This document shows positions 55,401-64,000 of a DNA stretch of 64,000 nucleotides, in pieces. The position numbers and the translations under genes were made by a program. The notes below the pieces were generated by a model. The model ran no database searches. It saw only the letters and a program-made list of their open reading frames with translations, and had not been told where the DNA came from. The DNA is from Methylobacterium goesingense (lineage in GTDB: Bacteria > Pseudomonadota > Alphaproteobacteria > Rhizobiales > Beijerinckiaceae): the NCBI RefSeq assembly GCF_022179225.1, contig NZ_BPQL01000014.1:1-64000 (forward strand), in the 5' to 3' direction. Position 1 is the stretch's first letter. The number at the start of each line of letters is the position of its first letter.

Positions 55401-55715
55401 TCAGTTGATGACGCAGAACCCGGTGCCGGAGCCGACCACGCGCCGGTTGGCACACCAGGGCTCGGCCGCCCGGACCTCGCGCTGGAGCGGGGCGGGGGCC
55501 GTCACGGGCAGGACGGGACGCAGGCCGGGCTCGCGCGTGGCCTGATCGGAACCGTCGCGGGCTGACGCCACGCCGGCGGCGGCACTGCCCGTGGAGGCCA
55601 GCACGAGGCCGCCCCGCGATCCTACGCGTCCGCCCCGCCCCCGCGCCTCGGCATCGTCCGCCGCGCCGAGCGCCAGGACGAGCAGGGCGCCGCCGATGAC
55701 CTGACCGCTCCGCAT
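55401..55715 (-). CDS. Small exported protein of unknown function
   Basis: 104 aa from the ATG at 55715 (GGAG 6 nt upstream). The signal peptide ([18 protein letters not shown]) precedes a Gly/Arg/Ala-rich region ([17 protein letters not shown]). It ends in [20 protein letters not shown], where the two cysteines could form a disulfide. I recall similar short proteins with this C-terminal WC...GxGFCVIN pattern in Methylobacterium-type genomes, but the function is unknown. It lies between secA and the parvulin gene. Confidence 0.7.
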   Translation of the reverse strand: MRSGQVIGGALLVLALGAADDAEARGRGGRVGSRGGLVLASTGSAAAGVASARDGSDQATREPGLRPVLPVTAPAPLQREVRAAEPWCANRRVVGSGTGFCVIN

Positions 55716-55985
55716 CGTGATCTCCCGAGAAGAGAAGGCGGAGCTTAGGCGCGCGGACCTTAACGGCACCTCCCGCGAACTGATCGCAATTGCGCGAAAT
55801 CGCAGATCCGGTTCAACGGCCGCGCTTGCCTTCGGTGTGCCCGCACGCCACCTGATAGCGCGGCCAGAATCGCGACGGCTGCCGGCCGCGCTCCCCTCTC
55901 GACCGCCCCACGCGAACACCTCCGGCCGCCAAGAGTCCGGCCGACGAGGGCCGGTCCGACGGGCGGCGCTCCCAAGGACGCCTCG

Positions 55986-56906
55986 ATGACGATGATCCAC
56001 TTCCCCACACGCTCGGGTCGCCTGCGCTTCAGTCTGCTGCGCACGGGCGCCGTGGCCCTGGCGCTGGGCCTGCCCCTGGCCTCCGCTCGAGCCCAGGCTC
56101 CGGCCGCGACGCCGGCGGCGCCGGCCGCCGCACCGGTCGCACCCGAGACCGTGGTCGCGAAGGTGAACGGGTCGGCCATCACCGCGGGCGACCTCGCCAT
56201 CGCGGCCGAGGACCCTGCTCTCTCGCTGCCGGGTGTCGACGATGCGCAGAAGAAGGCGCTGCTCGTCGACTACATGATCGACCTCAAGGTCGGGGCCCAG
56301 GCGGCGGACGCCGCCAAGGTCGCCGATACGCCGGACTTCCAGCGCAAGCTCGCCTACTTCAAGGACAAGCTCCTCCTCGACGAGTACCTGGAGCGCGAGG
56401 CCAAGAAGGCGGCGACCCCGGAGGCGGCCAAGGCCCTCTACGACCAGACCGTCAAGGCGATGAAGCCCGAGGAGGAGGTGCACGCCCGCCACATCCTCGT
56501 GGAGAACGAGGACGAGGCGAAGAAGATCGCCGCGCGGATCAAGGGCGGAGAGGATTTCGCCAAGGTCGCGGCCGAGGTCTCGAAGGACCCGGGCTCGAAG
56601 ACCGAGGGCGGGGATCTGGGCTGGTTCTCCAAGGAGCGCATGGTGGCGCCCTTCGCCGAGGCCGCCTTCAAGCTCAATGCCGGCCAGGTGTCCGACCCGG
56701 TCAAGACCCAGTTCGGCTGGCACGTGATCAAGGTCGAGGAGAAGCGCACCAAGCCGGTGCCGACCTTCCCCGAGATGAAGGAGCAGGTGGACCAGTACAT
56801 CACCCGCAAGGCGCAGCAGGACCTGATCCTGAAGCTTCGCGAGAATGCCAAGATCGAGCGTACGGCGGCCGCCCCCACCGCGCCGCCGGCCCCCAAGGCG
56901 CCGTAG
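55986..56906 (+). CDS. Exported parvulin-type peptidyl-prolyl isomerase
   Basis: 306 aa; AAGGA ribosome site. The signal peptide ends near SARAQ. An N-terminal SurA-like helical part (about 50-150) is followed by the parvulin domain with EVHARHILVENEDEAKKIAARIKGGEDFAKVAAEVSKDPGSKTEGGDLGWFSKERMVAPFAEAAF and QFGWHVIKVEEKR. The C-terminal helical tail ends in a Pro-rich stretch. It folds outer-membrane proteins in the periplasm. Linkage to secA is common in alphaproteobacteria and fits coupled export and folding. Confidence 0.9.
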   Translation: MTMIHFPTRSGRLRFSLLRTGAVALALGLPLASARAQAPAATPAAPAAAPVAPETVVAKVNGSAITAGDLAIAAEDPALSLPGVDDAQKKALLVDYMIDLKVGAQAADAAKVADTPDFQRKLAYFKDKLLLDEYLEREAKKAATPEAAKALYDQTVKAMKPEEEVHARHILVENEDEAKKIAARIKGGEDFAKVAAEVSKDPGSKTEGGDLGWFSKERMVAPFAEAAFKLNAGQVSDPVKTQFGWHVIKVEEKRTKPVPTFPEMKEQVDQYITRKAQQDLILKLRENAKIERTAAAPTAPPAPKAP

Positions 56907-56969
56907 GGCGGGCATAACGGGGCCGGCCCATGGCGGCCGGTCCCGGACGGTGCGTCGGAGCAGGCCCTC

Positions 56970-58181
56970 TCAGGCCGCCCGGCGCAGGGTGGACGGCGCG
57001 ATCTCGCTACGGTCGCGCCCGTTGCGCTTGGCCTCGTAGAGGGCCGCGTCCGCCCGGCGCAGGAGCCCGTCGAGGCGGCCGGTCCACGGCTCGCCGGTCG
57101 AGGCGCCACGGGCCCGGTCCGGCACGGCCTGGGCCGCCGCGAGGCCGATGCTGACGCTCACGGCGAGTTGCGGCAGTTCCGGTACGCTGATCCGGGCCAC
57201 GGCCGCGCGCAGGAACTCGGCCTGGACCAGGGCCTGATCCGGCGTCACGCCCGTGAGCAGGCAGGCGAACTCCTCGCCGCCCATCCGGCCGAAGAGCGCG
57301 TCTTCCGGCAGCAGAGCCTCCATCGTGTGACAGAACCCGACGAGGACGCCGTCCCCGACCGCGTGACCGTAGGCATCGTTGATGCGCTTGAAATGGTCGA
57401 GGTCGAACAGCAGCAGGGTGACAGTCGGGCTCTGCGCCCCGCTCCGCGCCGCGAGGGCGGCCTCCGCCCGCGCCACGAAGGCCCGGCGGCTGAGGATTCC
57501 GGTGAGCGCGTCCGTGTCGGCGGCCCGGCGCTGGAGGTGCTCGGCGCGCTCCTTGGTCAGGGACATGAACACGAAGGCGATGGCGAGGGTGAACAGCATG
57601 CCGACGAGGCACAGGATCGTCAGCCAGGGCGTCTGGAGGGGATTGGGCCCGGCCTGCGGCGGGACCAGCAGGGCAAGGGGCACGCGAATCCAATAGGCCA
57701 GCGCGTAGAGCATCAGCAGGGCCATGCCGGGATAGCGCGAGACCAGGGGTTCGGCCCGCCCGCGCCAGAACTCCCGCGCCGCCACGAAGCAGAATCCACC
57801 GGCCAGGCTCGAGGCCACGATCACCCGGGCGGGCAGCGATTCGTAGAAGGCCGGGATCAGGCAGCCGCCGCTCCAGAGCGCGACGGCGACGCCGATCGGC
57901 ACCCACCGCGGCGCCCGGCCCTCGAAGGCGCGGGTGCCGGTCCAGATCAGGCCGTAGGCGGTGATCATCACGCCGTTGGCGACGACGATCGAGATCCAGT
58001 CCGGGATCACGCCCCGCAGGCCGAGCAGGGCGGAGCCCGCCGCGCCGGCGAGGTGGGCCACCCCCCAGATCGCCAGGGCATGGACGTGGCGCGCCTGGCT
58101 CCAGGACAGCAGGAACAGGCTCCCGACCATGGAGGTCAGGATGGTCGTCACCAGAAGCAGGGTGGTGGCATCGAGCAGCAT
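56970..58181 (-). CDS. Membrane-bound diguanylate cyclase (GGDEF)
   Basis: 403 aa from the ATG at 58181. Seven or eight hydrophobic helices (residues about 5-230) form a 7TM/MHYT-like sensor. The GGDEF domain follows (DALTGILSRRAFVARAE; LFDLDHFKRINDAYGHAVGDGVL; RMGGEEFACLL, intact active site). It makes cyclic di-GMP from GTP. No EAL domain and no obvious I-site (RxxD) near the active site. Sensor ligand unknown. It is convergent with the parvulin gene. Confidence 0.88.
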   Translation of the reverse strand: MLLDATTLLLVTTILTSMVGSLFLLSWSQARHVHALAIWGVAHLAGAAGSALLGLRGVIPDWISIVVANGVMITAYGLIWTGTRAFEGRAPRWVPIGVAVALWSGGCLIPAFYESLPARVIVASSLAGGFCFVAAREFWRGRAEPLVSRYPGMALLMLYALAYWIRVPLALLVPPQAGPNPLQTPWLTILCLVGMLFTLAIAFVFMSLTKERAEHLQRRAADTDALTGILSRRAFVARAEAALAARSGAQSPTVTLLLFDLDHFKRINDAYGHAVGDGVLVGFCHTMEALLPEDALFGRMGGEEFACLLTGVTPDQALVQAEFLRAAVARISVPELPQLAVSVSIGLAAAQAVPDRARGASTGEPWTGRLDGLLRRADAALYEAKRNGRDRSEIAPSTLRRAA

Positions 58182-58330
58182 CGACCGGTTCCGCCCTCCT
58201 CTGCCGCCACGCCATCCAGGGGCCACCGCGCCGTCTCGCGGCGGCGGCTCCGACTCCTTGGAGCGAGATTACACCAGCGCGGTTACGCTTCGCTAGACAT
58301 CGCACACGTATCGGTCACGTTACCGTGAAT

Positions 58331-59632
58331 TCAACCCCAGGTTTCTGGTTTGCGCGGCCCGGGGCCGAGGGGCGTGATGCGCAGGGCGGTGATCCGGTTG
58401 CGGGCCTTGCGCACCACCTCGAAGCGGAACCCGTGGAAGTTGAAGGCGGTACCGGTGTCGGGGATGGCCCGGGCCTCGTGGATCACGAGCCCCGCGATGG
58501 TGGTGGCCTCGTCGTCGGGCAGATCCCAGTCCATGGCCCGGTTCAGGTCGCGGATCGGCACGCTGCCATCCGCATGGACCGAGCCGTCGCCCTGGGGCCG
58601 CACGCCGGAGACGGTGACGTCGTGCTCGTCGGCGATGTCGCCGACGATCTCCTCCAGGATGTCCTCCAGGGTCACGAGGCCCATCACCTCGCCGTACTCG
58701 TCGACCACGAGGGCGAAGTGGGTCTTCTTGGTGAGGAAGGCCTTGAGCTGATCGCGCAGGGAGGTGGTGTCGGGCACGAACCACGTCTCCAGGGCCAGGG
58801 CCTCCACCTTCAGGCCGGAGGCGTCGCCCCCGGCGGCGTCGAGGGCCCGCAGCAGGTCCTTGGCATGCAGCACGCCGACGATGTTCTCCGAGCTGCCCCG
58901 CCAGAGCGGCATCCGGGTATAGGGCGAGGCCAGCACCGCGCGCACGATCTCCTCCGAGGGCAGGTCGGCATCGATGGTGCGCATCTTGGTGCGGTGGACC
59001 ATCACCTCCGAGACGGTCAGCTCGGAGAGGTCGAGGAGGCCGCCGAGCATGTCGCGCTCGGCCTTGGCGACCCCGCCCTCGCGATGCAGCAGCGCCACCT
59101 GGCCGCGAATCTCGTCGCTGGCCGAGAGGACGGCCGGGCGCTCGCCGTTCCGGATGCCGAAGGGGCGCAGCATCGCGTGCACCAACGCCTCGACGGCGAG
59201 CGCAGCGGGGCCGAGCAGCGCCACCGCGACGGCCACCGGCCGCGCCGTGACGAGGGCCGCCCGGTCCGGCGCGGTGATCGCCAGGGTCTTGGGCAGCACC
59301 TCGGCGAAGACGATGACGAGCACCGACATCACCCCCGTGGCGTACAGAACCCCGCTCTTGCCGAAGACGGTGGTGAGCACCCCGGTGGTGAAGGCGGCGG
59401 CGCCGATCGCCACGATGCTGTAGCCGATGCGCATGGCGCCGATGAAGCGCTCGCGGCGCGCCAGGATGGTGTTGACGAGGCGCGCGCGCCCGTCGCCGGC
59501 GTTCTCCAGGGCCAGCATCCGGGCCCGCGAGGCCGCCGTGAAGGCGGTCTCGGCCCCGGCGAAAAAGGCCGCGAGCAGGAGCGAGATCGCCACGATGCTC
59601 GCGGCCAGCCAGAGATCGGTATGGGGTTCCAT
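58331..59632 (-). CDS. CNNM/CorC-type membrane protein (DUF21, CBS pair, CorC_HlyC)
   Basis: 433 aa. The DUF21 (CNNM) transmembrane domain (ASIVAISLLLAAFFAGAETAFTAASRARML; about residues 5-190) precedes a CBS pair (MVHRTKMRTIDADLPSEEIVRAVLASPYTRMPLWRGSSENIVGVLHAKDLL; ETWFVPDTTSLRDQLKAFLTKKTHFALVVDEYGEVMGLVTLEDILEEIVGDI). The C-terminal CorC_HlyC domain follows. This family mediates magnesium or other divalent-metal transport or its regulation; older hemolysin annotations are misleading. A 67-nt gap separates it from the histidine kinase gene, and it is probably in the same operon. Confidence 0.9.
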   Translation of the reverse strand: MEPHTDLWLAASIVAISLLLAAFFAGAETAFTAASRARMLALENAGDGRARLVNTILARRERFIGAMRIGYSIVAIGAAAFTTGVLTTVFGKSGVLYATGVMSVLVIVFAEVLPKTLAITAPDRAALVTARPVAVAVALLGPAALAVEALVHAMLRPFGIRNGERPAVLSASDEIRGQVALLHREGGVAKAERDMLGGLLDLSELTVSEVMVHRTKMRTIDADLPSEEIVRAVLASPYTRMPLWRGSSENIVGVLHAKDLLRALDAAGGDASGLKVEALALETWFVPDTTSLRDQLKAFLTKKTHFALVVDEYGEVMGLVTLEDILEEIVGDIADEHDVTVSGVRPQGDGSVHADGSVPIRDLNRAMDWDLPDDEATTIAGLVIHEARAIPDTGTAFNFHGFRFEVVRKARNRITALRITPLGPGPRKPETWG

Positions 59633-59699
59633 GCGCGCCGATGCCGGAGGATTGTCTCGCCAGGGAAGCCGTTGATTACCACGGGGCGCGCCGCAGGGC

Positions 59700-62585
59700 T
59701 CAGGTCTCCCGCCCCTCGGCGATCAGTTCCCGAATCCGTCCGGCCAGCGCCTCCATCGCGAAGGGCTTCGTGAGCACCTGCATGCCGGGCTCCAGGTAGC
59801 CGTTGCCCAGCACGGCGTTCTCGGCGTAGCCGGTGATGAACAGCACCTTCAGGCCGGGGCGCACGACGCGGCCGGCATCGGCCATCTGGCGCCCGTTCAT
59901 GCCGCCGGGCAGGCCCACATCGGTGACGAGGAGGTCGAGGCGCACGTCGGATTCGAGCACCTTGAGACCGGCCGGCCCGTCGGCCGCCTCGATGGCGGTG
60001 TAGCCGAGGTCTTCCAGCACCTCGGTGACGAGCATCCGCACCGTGGGCTCGTCGTCCACGACGAGCACGGTCTGGCCCTGTTCCGCCCGGGGTGCGTGGG
60101 CCAGGTCCGCCTCGGCGTCCCGCTCCTGCGCCGACCCGTAATGGCGCGGCAGGTAGAGGCAGACGGTCGTGCCCTGGCCGAGCTCCGAGTAGATCCGGAC
60201 CTGGCCTCCCGACTGGCGCGCGAAGCCGTAGATCATCGACAGGCCGAGGCCGGTGCCCTCGCCGATGGGCTTCGTGGTGAAGAACGGGTCGAAGGCGCGG
60301 GCGATCACCTCCGGGCTCATGCCGGTGCCTGTATCGGTGACGCACAGGGAGAGGAACTGGCCCGGATCGAGGTCGCGCTCCCGGGCGGCGCGGATGTCGA
60401 GCCACTTGTTGGCCGTCTCGATGGTGATGCGCCCGCCCTCCGGCATCGCGTCCCGGGCGTTGATGCAGAGGTTGAGGAGGGCGTTCTCGAGCTGGTTCGG
60501 ATCGACCAGGGCGGTCCAGAGGCCGGCCGCGCCCACGACCTCGATGGTGATCGCGGGCCCGACCGTGCGCCGGACCAGCTCCTCCATGCCGGCGACGAGG
60601 CCGTTCACGCTGGTGGGCTTCGGGTCGAGCGTCTGCCTTCGCGAGAAGGCGAGCAGGCGGTGCGTCAGGGCGGCGGCACGCTTGGCCGCTCCCTGCGCCG
60701 CGTTGATGTAGCGGTCGAGGTCGGTCAGGCGCCCCTGCGCCATCCGGGTCTGGAGCAGTTCGAGGCCGCCCGAGATCCCGGTCAGCAGGTTGTTGAAGTC
60801 GTGGGCGAGGCCGCCGGTGAGCTGGCCCACCGCCTCCATCTTCTGGGCCTGGCGGAGGGCGTCCTCGGTGCGGCGCTGGTCGGTGATGTCGCGCCCGATG
60901 ATAGTGAAGTGCGCGCCGTCGGGCGCGGCCGTCCACATGACGATGCGCTGGCTGCCGTCCTTGGCGAACACGTGGTCGACGAAGCCGGTCACGGTCTCAC
61001 CCGCGCCGAGACGGCGGACCACCTCCGCCGTCTCGGCATGGTCCACCGGGTCGATCAGCACGGCGAAGGGCCGGCTCAGCAGCTCCGCCTCGCTCCAGCC
61101 GAGGGTTCGCTCCCAGGCCGGATTGACGGTCTTCAGGTAGCCGTCGAGGCCGGCCGTGCCCATCAGGTCGGTGGTAGTCTCCCAGATGCGGTCGCGCTCG
61201 CGGGTCCGGTGCACGACCTGCCGCTCCAGGCTGGCGTTGAGGCGCGCGAGCTCGGCGGCGGCGGCCTTGCGGTCCTCGATGTCCGTGTTGGTGCCGACCC
61301 AGCGCAGGATGGCGCCGTCGGCCGCGCGGATCGGCTCGGCGCGCACCAGGAACCAGCGATAGGCTCCGTCCCCGCGCCGGATGCGGAACTCGGCCTCGTA
61401 GGGAGAGCCGCCGGCCACCGCCTCGCCCCAGGTCCGGATCACGCCCGCGCGGTCCTCGGGATGGACGAGGCCGGCCCAAGCCTCGCCCGTGAGGGCGCCG
61501 GCCGCCGCACCGCTATAGGCGTAGACCTGATCGTTGAACCAATCGAGGGCGCCCGCCGGCGAGGCCGCCCAGACGTGGTTGGGCATCACCTGCGCGAAGG
61601 CGAGGAATTGCGCCTCGCTGGCGCGCCGTGCGGCGGTGGCGCGGCTGCGCTCGGTCGCCGCCCGCACGCGCTCGCCGACGTTGCGCATGAAGGCGAGTTC
61701 TTCCGCCGACCAGGTCCGGGCGGTGGCGTGGTTGAGGTAGAGGAGTGCCACGAAGCCGCCGTGCTCGGTGAGCGGCATGTTGACGAAGGACTGCGCGCTG
61801 ATCGCCTTGAGGGCCGCGGACCCGGCGATCGTGCGCGGATCCGTCTCCGCATCGACGCAGATCACCGTCTCGCCCCGCTTCAGCGCCTCGATGTAGGAGC
61901 CGTAATCGCGAAACTGCAGGGTTCCGGCCAAGCTCCGGATGCCGGGGGCGTTCCAGTCCCGCTCGATCAGGATGGTCTCGGCGACGGGGTCGATGGTGCC
62001 GTAGCCGGCCCGGCTGACGCCGAGGGTGGTGCCGAGGATCTCGGAGGCCGCGAAGGCGATCGCGGCGGTGTCGTCGAGGTCGCGCAGGCGGTCGCCGAGT
62101 TCGGCCACCGCGATCCGACGCCGCTCCGCCGCCCGCCGCTCCTCCACGTCGATGGCCAGGACGAAGATCCCGTCCACCGTGCCTGCCGCGTCCCGGCGCG
62201 GGATGTACTGGATGGCGCAGGCGCGCAGGTGGCCGTGGCGATCCGGCAGGGCGCCATCGGCCGCGATGGTCTCGCCGGCGAGCGCCCGGTCCAGGAAGGG
62301 ACGGCGCTCGGCGAAGGCCTCGGGGCCGAGCACGTCGCGCACGTGGAGGCCGGTCAGGTCCGCGCCGTGGCGGCCGAACCAGGTCTCGTAGTGCCGGTTG
62401 TTGAAGCGGTAGCGGTAGTCCCGGTCGATGGAGGCCACGAGCATCGGCAACGCGTCGGTAACGAGGCGCAGCTCCGCATCCCGCTGCGCCGCCGGCGGGT
62501 CGCGCCGCCGCGCGACCTCGGCCTCGAGCGCGGCCACCCGGCGGCGCAGGGCCTGAATCTCGATGCGCTCGGCCTCGTCGCTCAA
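59700..62585 (-). CDS. Hybrid sensor histidine kinase (PAS-GAF-PAS-PAS, HATPase, receiver)
   Basis: 961 aa, soluble (no membrane helix). A short N-terminal coiled coil precedes a PAS domain (about 40-165), a GAF domain (about 170-330, YGTIDPVAETILIERDW), and two more PAS domains (LAFAQVMPNHVWAASPAGALDWFN; DRIWETTTDLMGTAGLDGYLKTVNPAWERTLGW). The dimerisation histidine is in GGLAHDFNNLLTGISGGLELL. The HATPase (NALLNLCINARDAMPEGG; DTGTGMSPEV; GLGLSMIYGFARQSGG) and the C-terminal receiver (LVVDDEPTVRML; VTDVGLPGGMNG, D around 905) complete it. Signal unknown; the GAF domain could bind a small molecule or chromophore. The CNNM/CorC gene is downstream. Confidence 0.93.
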   Translation of the reverse strand: MSDEAERIEIQALRRRVAALEAEVARRRDPPAAQRDAELRLVTDALPMLVASIDRDYRYRFNNRHYETWFGRHGADLTGLHVRDVLGPEAFAERRPFLDRALAGETIAADGALPDRHGHLRACAIQYIPRRDAAGTVDGIFVLAIDVEERRAAERRRIAVAELGDRLRDLDDTAAIAFAASEILGTTLGVSRAGYGTIDPVAETILIERDWNAPGIRSLAGTLQFRDYGSYIEALKRGETVICVDAETDPRTIAGSAALKAISAQSFVNMPLTEHGGFVALLYLNHATARTWSAEELAFMRNVGERVRAATERSRATAARRASEAQFLAFAQVMPNHVWAASPAGALDWFNDQVYAYSGAAAGALTGEAWAGLVHPEDRAGVIRTWGEAVAGGSPYEAEFRIRRGDGAYRWFLVRAEPIRAADGAILRWVGTNTDIEDRKAAAAELARLNASLERQVVHRTRERDRIWETTTDLMGTAGLDGYLKTVNPAWERTLGWSEAELLSRPFAVLIDPVDHAETAEVVRRLGAGETVTGFVDHVFAKDGSQRIVMWTAAPDGAHFTIIGRDITDQRRTEDALRQAQKMEAVGQLTGGLAHDFNNLLTGISGGLELLQTRMAQGRLTDLDRYINAAQGAAKRAAALTHRLLAFSRRQTLDPKPTSVNGLVAGMEELVRRTVGPAITIEVVGAAGLWTALVDPNQLENALLNLCINARDAMPEGGRITIETANKWLDIRAARERDLDPGQFLSLCVTDTGTGMSPEVIARAFDPFFTTKPIGEGTGLGLSMIYGFARQSGGQVRIYSELGQGTTVCLYLPRHYGSAQERDAEADLAHAPRAEQGQTVLVVDDEPTVRMLVTEVLEDLGYTAIEAADGPAGLKVLESDVRLDLLVTDVGLPGGMNGRQMADAGRVVRPGLKVLFITGYAENAVLGNGYLEPGMQVLTKPFAMEALAGRIRELIAEGRET

Positions 62586-62625
62586 CGGGCTCTCCGATCC
62601 GGCCCGGTCCGCCGGCCGGCCGCGC

Positions 62626-63798
62626 TCAAGGGGCTCTCAGCTCATCGTGGAGAAAGGCGCGCACCTCGGCACCGTCGATGCCCGGGGCGATGAAGCTCTG
62701 GCCGATGCCGCGGGCCAGGATGAAGGTCAGGGCCCCATCCCGAACCTTCTTGTCCTGGGCCATCGCCGCCACCAGGGCGTCGGCGTCCCCGCAGCCGCCC
62801 GGCACCGCCTGAAGGCGGGTCGGCAGGCCGGCGAGGGCCAGGTGGTTGGCGACGCGGCCCGCGTCCTGTCCCGGGCACAGGCCGAGGCGGGCGGAGAAGC
62901 GGAAGGCGAGCGCCAGCCCGATTGCCACCGCCTCGCCGTGGACGAGGCGGGCGGACTCGTAGCCGGTCAGCCGCTCCAGGGCGTGCGCGAAGGTGTGGCC
63001 GAGGTTGAGCAGGGCGCGCTCGCCGTCCTCGCGCTCGTCGCGCACCACCACGCCGGCCTTGGCCCGGCAGCAGATCGCCACCGCCTCGTCGCGCTCGTGG
63101 CCGCCCGCGAAGATGCCGGACCAGTGCGCCTCGCACCAGTCGAAAAAGGCGGCGTCGTTGATCAGCCCGTACTTGGCCACCTCGGCGTAGCCCGCCCGCA
63201 TCTCCCGCTCCGACAGGGTATCGAGGGTGGCGGTGTCGGCGAGCACGAGGCGGGGCTGGTGGAAGGCGCCGATGAGGTTCTTGCCGTGGCCTGAGTTGAT
63301 GCCGGTCTTGCCGCCCACCGAGGAATCGACCTGGGCGAGGAGGCTCGTCGGCGCCTGCACGAAGCGCACGCCGCGCCGTAGGGTGGCGGCGGCAAAGCCC
63401 GCCAAATCGCCGACGACGCCGCCGCCGAGCGCCACCACGAGGTCGTTGCGCTCCACCTTGTGGGCGAGGAGCCCGTCGCAGACCTCAGCGTAGGTGGCGT
63501 AGCTCTTAGAAGCCTCGCCCGGGGCCACGGTGACGAGGCCCGAGCGCAGGCCCGCCGCCTCCAGGCTCGCGCGCAGGCGCGCCCCGTAGAGGGCGGCGAC
63601 GTTGGTGTCTGAGACGATGACCGCCGCCTTGGCACCGAGGGCGGCCACGTGTCGGCCGGCCTCGTCGAGGAGGCCGCGCCCGATCAGGATGTCGTAGGCG
63701 CGGCCCTGGTCGAGGGGCACGGCCACGGTCAGGCGGTCGGTCGATGGGGGGCGATCCGTCACTGGGCTACGCTCCGTCACTGAGCTGCGATTCGTCAC
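62626..63798 (-). CDS. aroB: 3-Dehydroquinate synthase
   Basis: 390 aa from a GTG. Second enzyme of the shikimate pathway (DAHP to 3-dehydroquinate), NAD and metal dependent. VALGGGVVGDLAGFAAATLRRGVRFVQAPTSLLAQVDSSVGGKTGIN is the diagnostic region. NLGHTFAHALERLTGY and HGEAVAIGLALAF contain metal ligands. The first 20 residues (TNRSSVTERSPVTDRP) come from an 18-bp tandem repeat. The start overlaps the aroK stop by 4 nt (GTGA), the conserved aroK-aroB order. Confidence 0.96.
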   Translation of the reverse strand: MTNRSSVTERSPVTDRPPSTDRLTVAVPLDQGRAYDILIGRGLLDEAGRHVAALGAKAAVIVSDTNVAALYGARLRASLEAAGLRSGLVTVAPGEASKSYATYAEVCDGLLAHKVERNDLVVALGGGVVGDLAGFAAATLRRGVRFVQAPTSLLAQVDSSVGGKTGINSGHGKNLIGAFHQPRLVLADTATLDTLSEREMRAGYAEVAKYGLINDAAFFDWCEAHWSGIFAGGHERDEAVAICCRAKAGVVVRDEREDGERALLNLGHTFAHALERLTGYESARLVHGEAVAIGLALAFRFSARLGLCPGQDAGRVANHLALAGLPTRLQAVPGGCGDADALVAAMAQDKKVRDGALTFILARGIGQSFIAPGIDGAEVRAFLHDELRAP

Positions 63799-63810
63799 TG
63801 AGCTGCGATT
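63757..63810. repeat. 18-bp tandem repeat (3 copies) across the aroK-aroB overlap
   Basis: Units at 63757-63774, 63775-63792 and 63793-63810; the last two are identical (CGTCACTGAGCTGCGATT). They encode R-S-x-V-T hexapeptides at the AroB N-terminus and include the GTG start and the aroK stop. A copy-number change would keep the aroB frame but shift the aroK end. Confidence 0.75.
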
Positions 63811-64000
63811 CTTGGCTGCGTTGATCCGCTGAGGTAGGCGTCGAGGGCTTCCATGACGTCCTGCACGACCCGGTCGTGTGCGACGTCGCGGGAGATCACC
63901 TCCACGTCGGCATGGGCGTAGACCGGATGGCGCTGGGCCATGAGCTGGCGCAGGGTCTCCTCCGGGTCCTCGGTCTGGAGGAGTGGGCGCCCGCCCCGCT
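63795..64000 (-). CDS. aroK: Shikimate kinase, C-terminal part (gene runs off the right edge)
   Basis: Reading leftwards from 64000 gives RGGRPLLQTEDPEETLRQL, then MAQRHPVYAHADVEVISRDV and a C-terminal helix ending IAAQ, 68 residues. The NRPLL-type motif (here GRPLLQ) and RxPVYxxAD are typical of the shikimate kinase lid and C-terminus. Shikimate kinase makes shikimate-3-phosphate, upstream of chorismate. The stop overlaps the aroB start. The 5' part, including the Walker A motif, is outside the window. Confidence 0.88.
   Translation of the reverse strand, partial: RGGRPLLQTEDPEETLRQLMAQRHPVYAHADVEVISRDVAHDRVVQDVMEALDAYLSGSTQPRIAAQ

Noticed and set aside
58290-58330. TCACG/CGTGA inverted repeat downstream of the CNNM gene and near the GGDEF start
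   Set aside because: Five-bp arms are too short to be significant.

Overview
The window is about 70% GC with densely packed genes. Its content (CpdR, an MJ0042 zinc-ribbon gene beside ftsEX, phaR/phaA/phaB, HhH and DUF3309 proteins, a SecA-linked parvulin, a two-component GAF/PAS kinase) points to an alphaproteobacterium of the Hyphomicrobiales. Methylobacterium or Methylorubrum is the most likely genus, but that assignment is an inference from recalled gene content, not from a search. It is ordinary core chromosome: I see no tRNA or rRNA gene, insertion sequence, prophage or CRISPR array.

Layout. Positions 86-7655 (minus): an alpha-2-macroglobulin and its partner penicillin-binding protein 1C. 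7901-9343: a secreted trypsin-fold protein that has lost its catalytic histidine. 9351-12785 (minus): DUF3309, a cysteine synthase-family enzyme, CpdR, hypoxanthine phosphoribosyltransferase and a zinc-ribbon membrane protein. 12989-15697 (plus): ftsE, ftsX and a YdcF-family protein. 15780-21811 (minus): the classical lptC-lptA-lptB-rpoN-hpf-ptsN block. 22015-24107: RNase D, an HhH protein, rpmF with its terminator and a small unknown ORF. 24203-27187: phaR divergent from phaA-phaB (polyhydroxybutyrate synthesis). 27221-31238: a frameshifted glycerophosphodiesterase, a YddG-like exporter, a cupin and two exported or membrane unknowns.

31510-34431: a divergent phosphoenolpyruvate carboxylase homologue. 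34534-37987: a phosphohexomutase, a small ORF, and an NfeD/SPFH pair. 38123-43638: an SNase-like protein, a secreted unknown, a YegS-like lipid kinase, a TerC protein and a class A acid phosphatase. 43799-46573: anti-sigma factor, ECF sigma factor and patatin. 46927-50385: ispG and kup. 50465-55715: a SleB hydrolase, a GNAT acetyltransferase, secA and small unknowns. 55986-63798: a parvulin isomerase, a diguanylate cyclase, a CNNM/CorC protein, a hybrid histidine kinase and aroB. The C-terminal end of aroK runs off the right edge.

Functional themes are envelope biogenesis (LPS transport, divisome ABC complex, PBP1C/A2M, SecA/parvulin), nitrogen and stress regulation (RpoN, PtsN, HPF, ECF sigma, CpdR) and carbon storage (PHB). 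I did not find an obvious undescribed multi-gene system. The most unusual signals are: (i) short tandem repeats of 13-19 bp, mostly 18 bp, at eight or more gene boundaries; (ii) a palindromic intergenic repeat translated as the cytoplasmic tail of PBP1C; (iii) a near-consensus sigma-54 promoter beside a perfect 24-bp palindrome upstream of rpoN but pointing away from it; (iv) twin palindromes upstream of an ECF sigma gene; (v) a PEPC homologue with altered catalytic loops; and (vi) a frameshift in a G7 tract.
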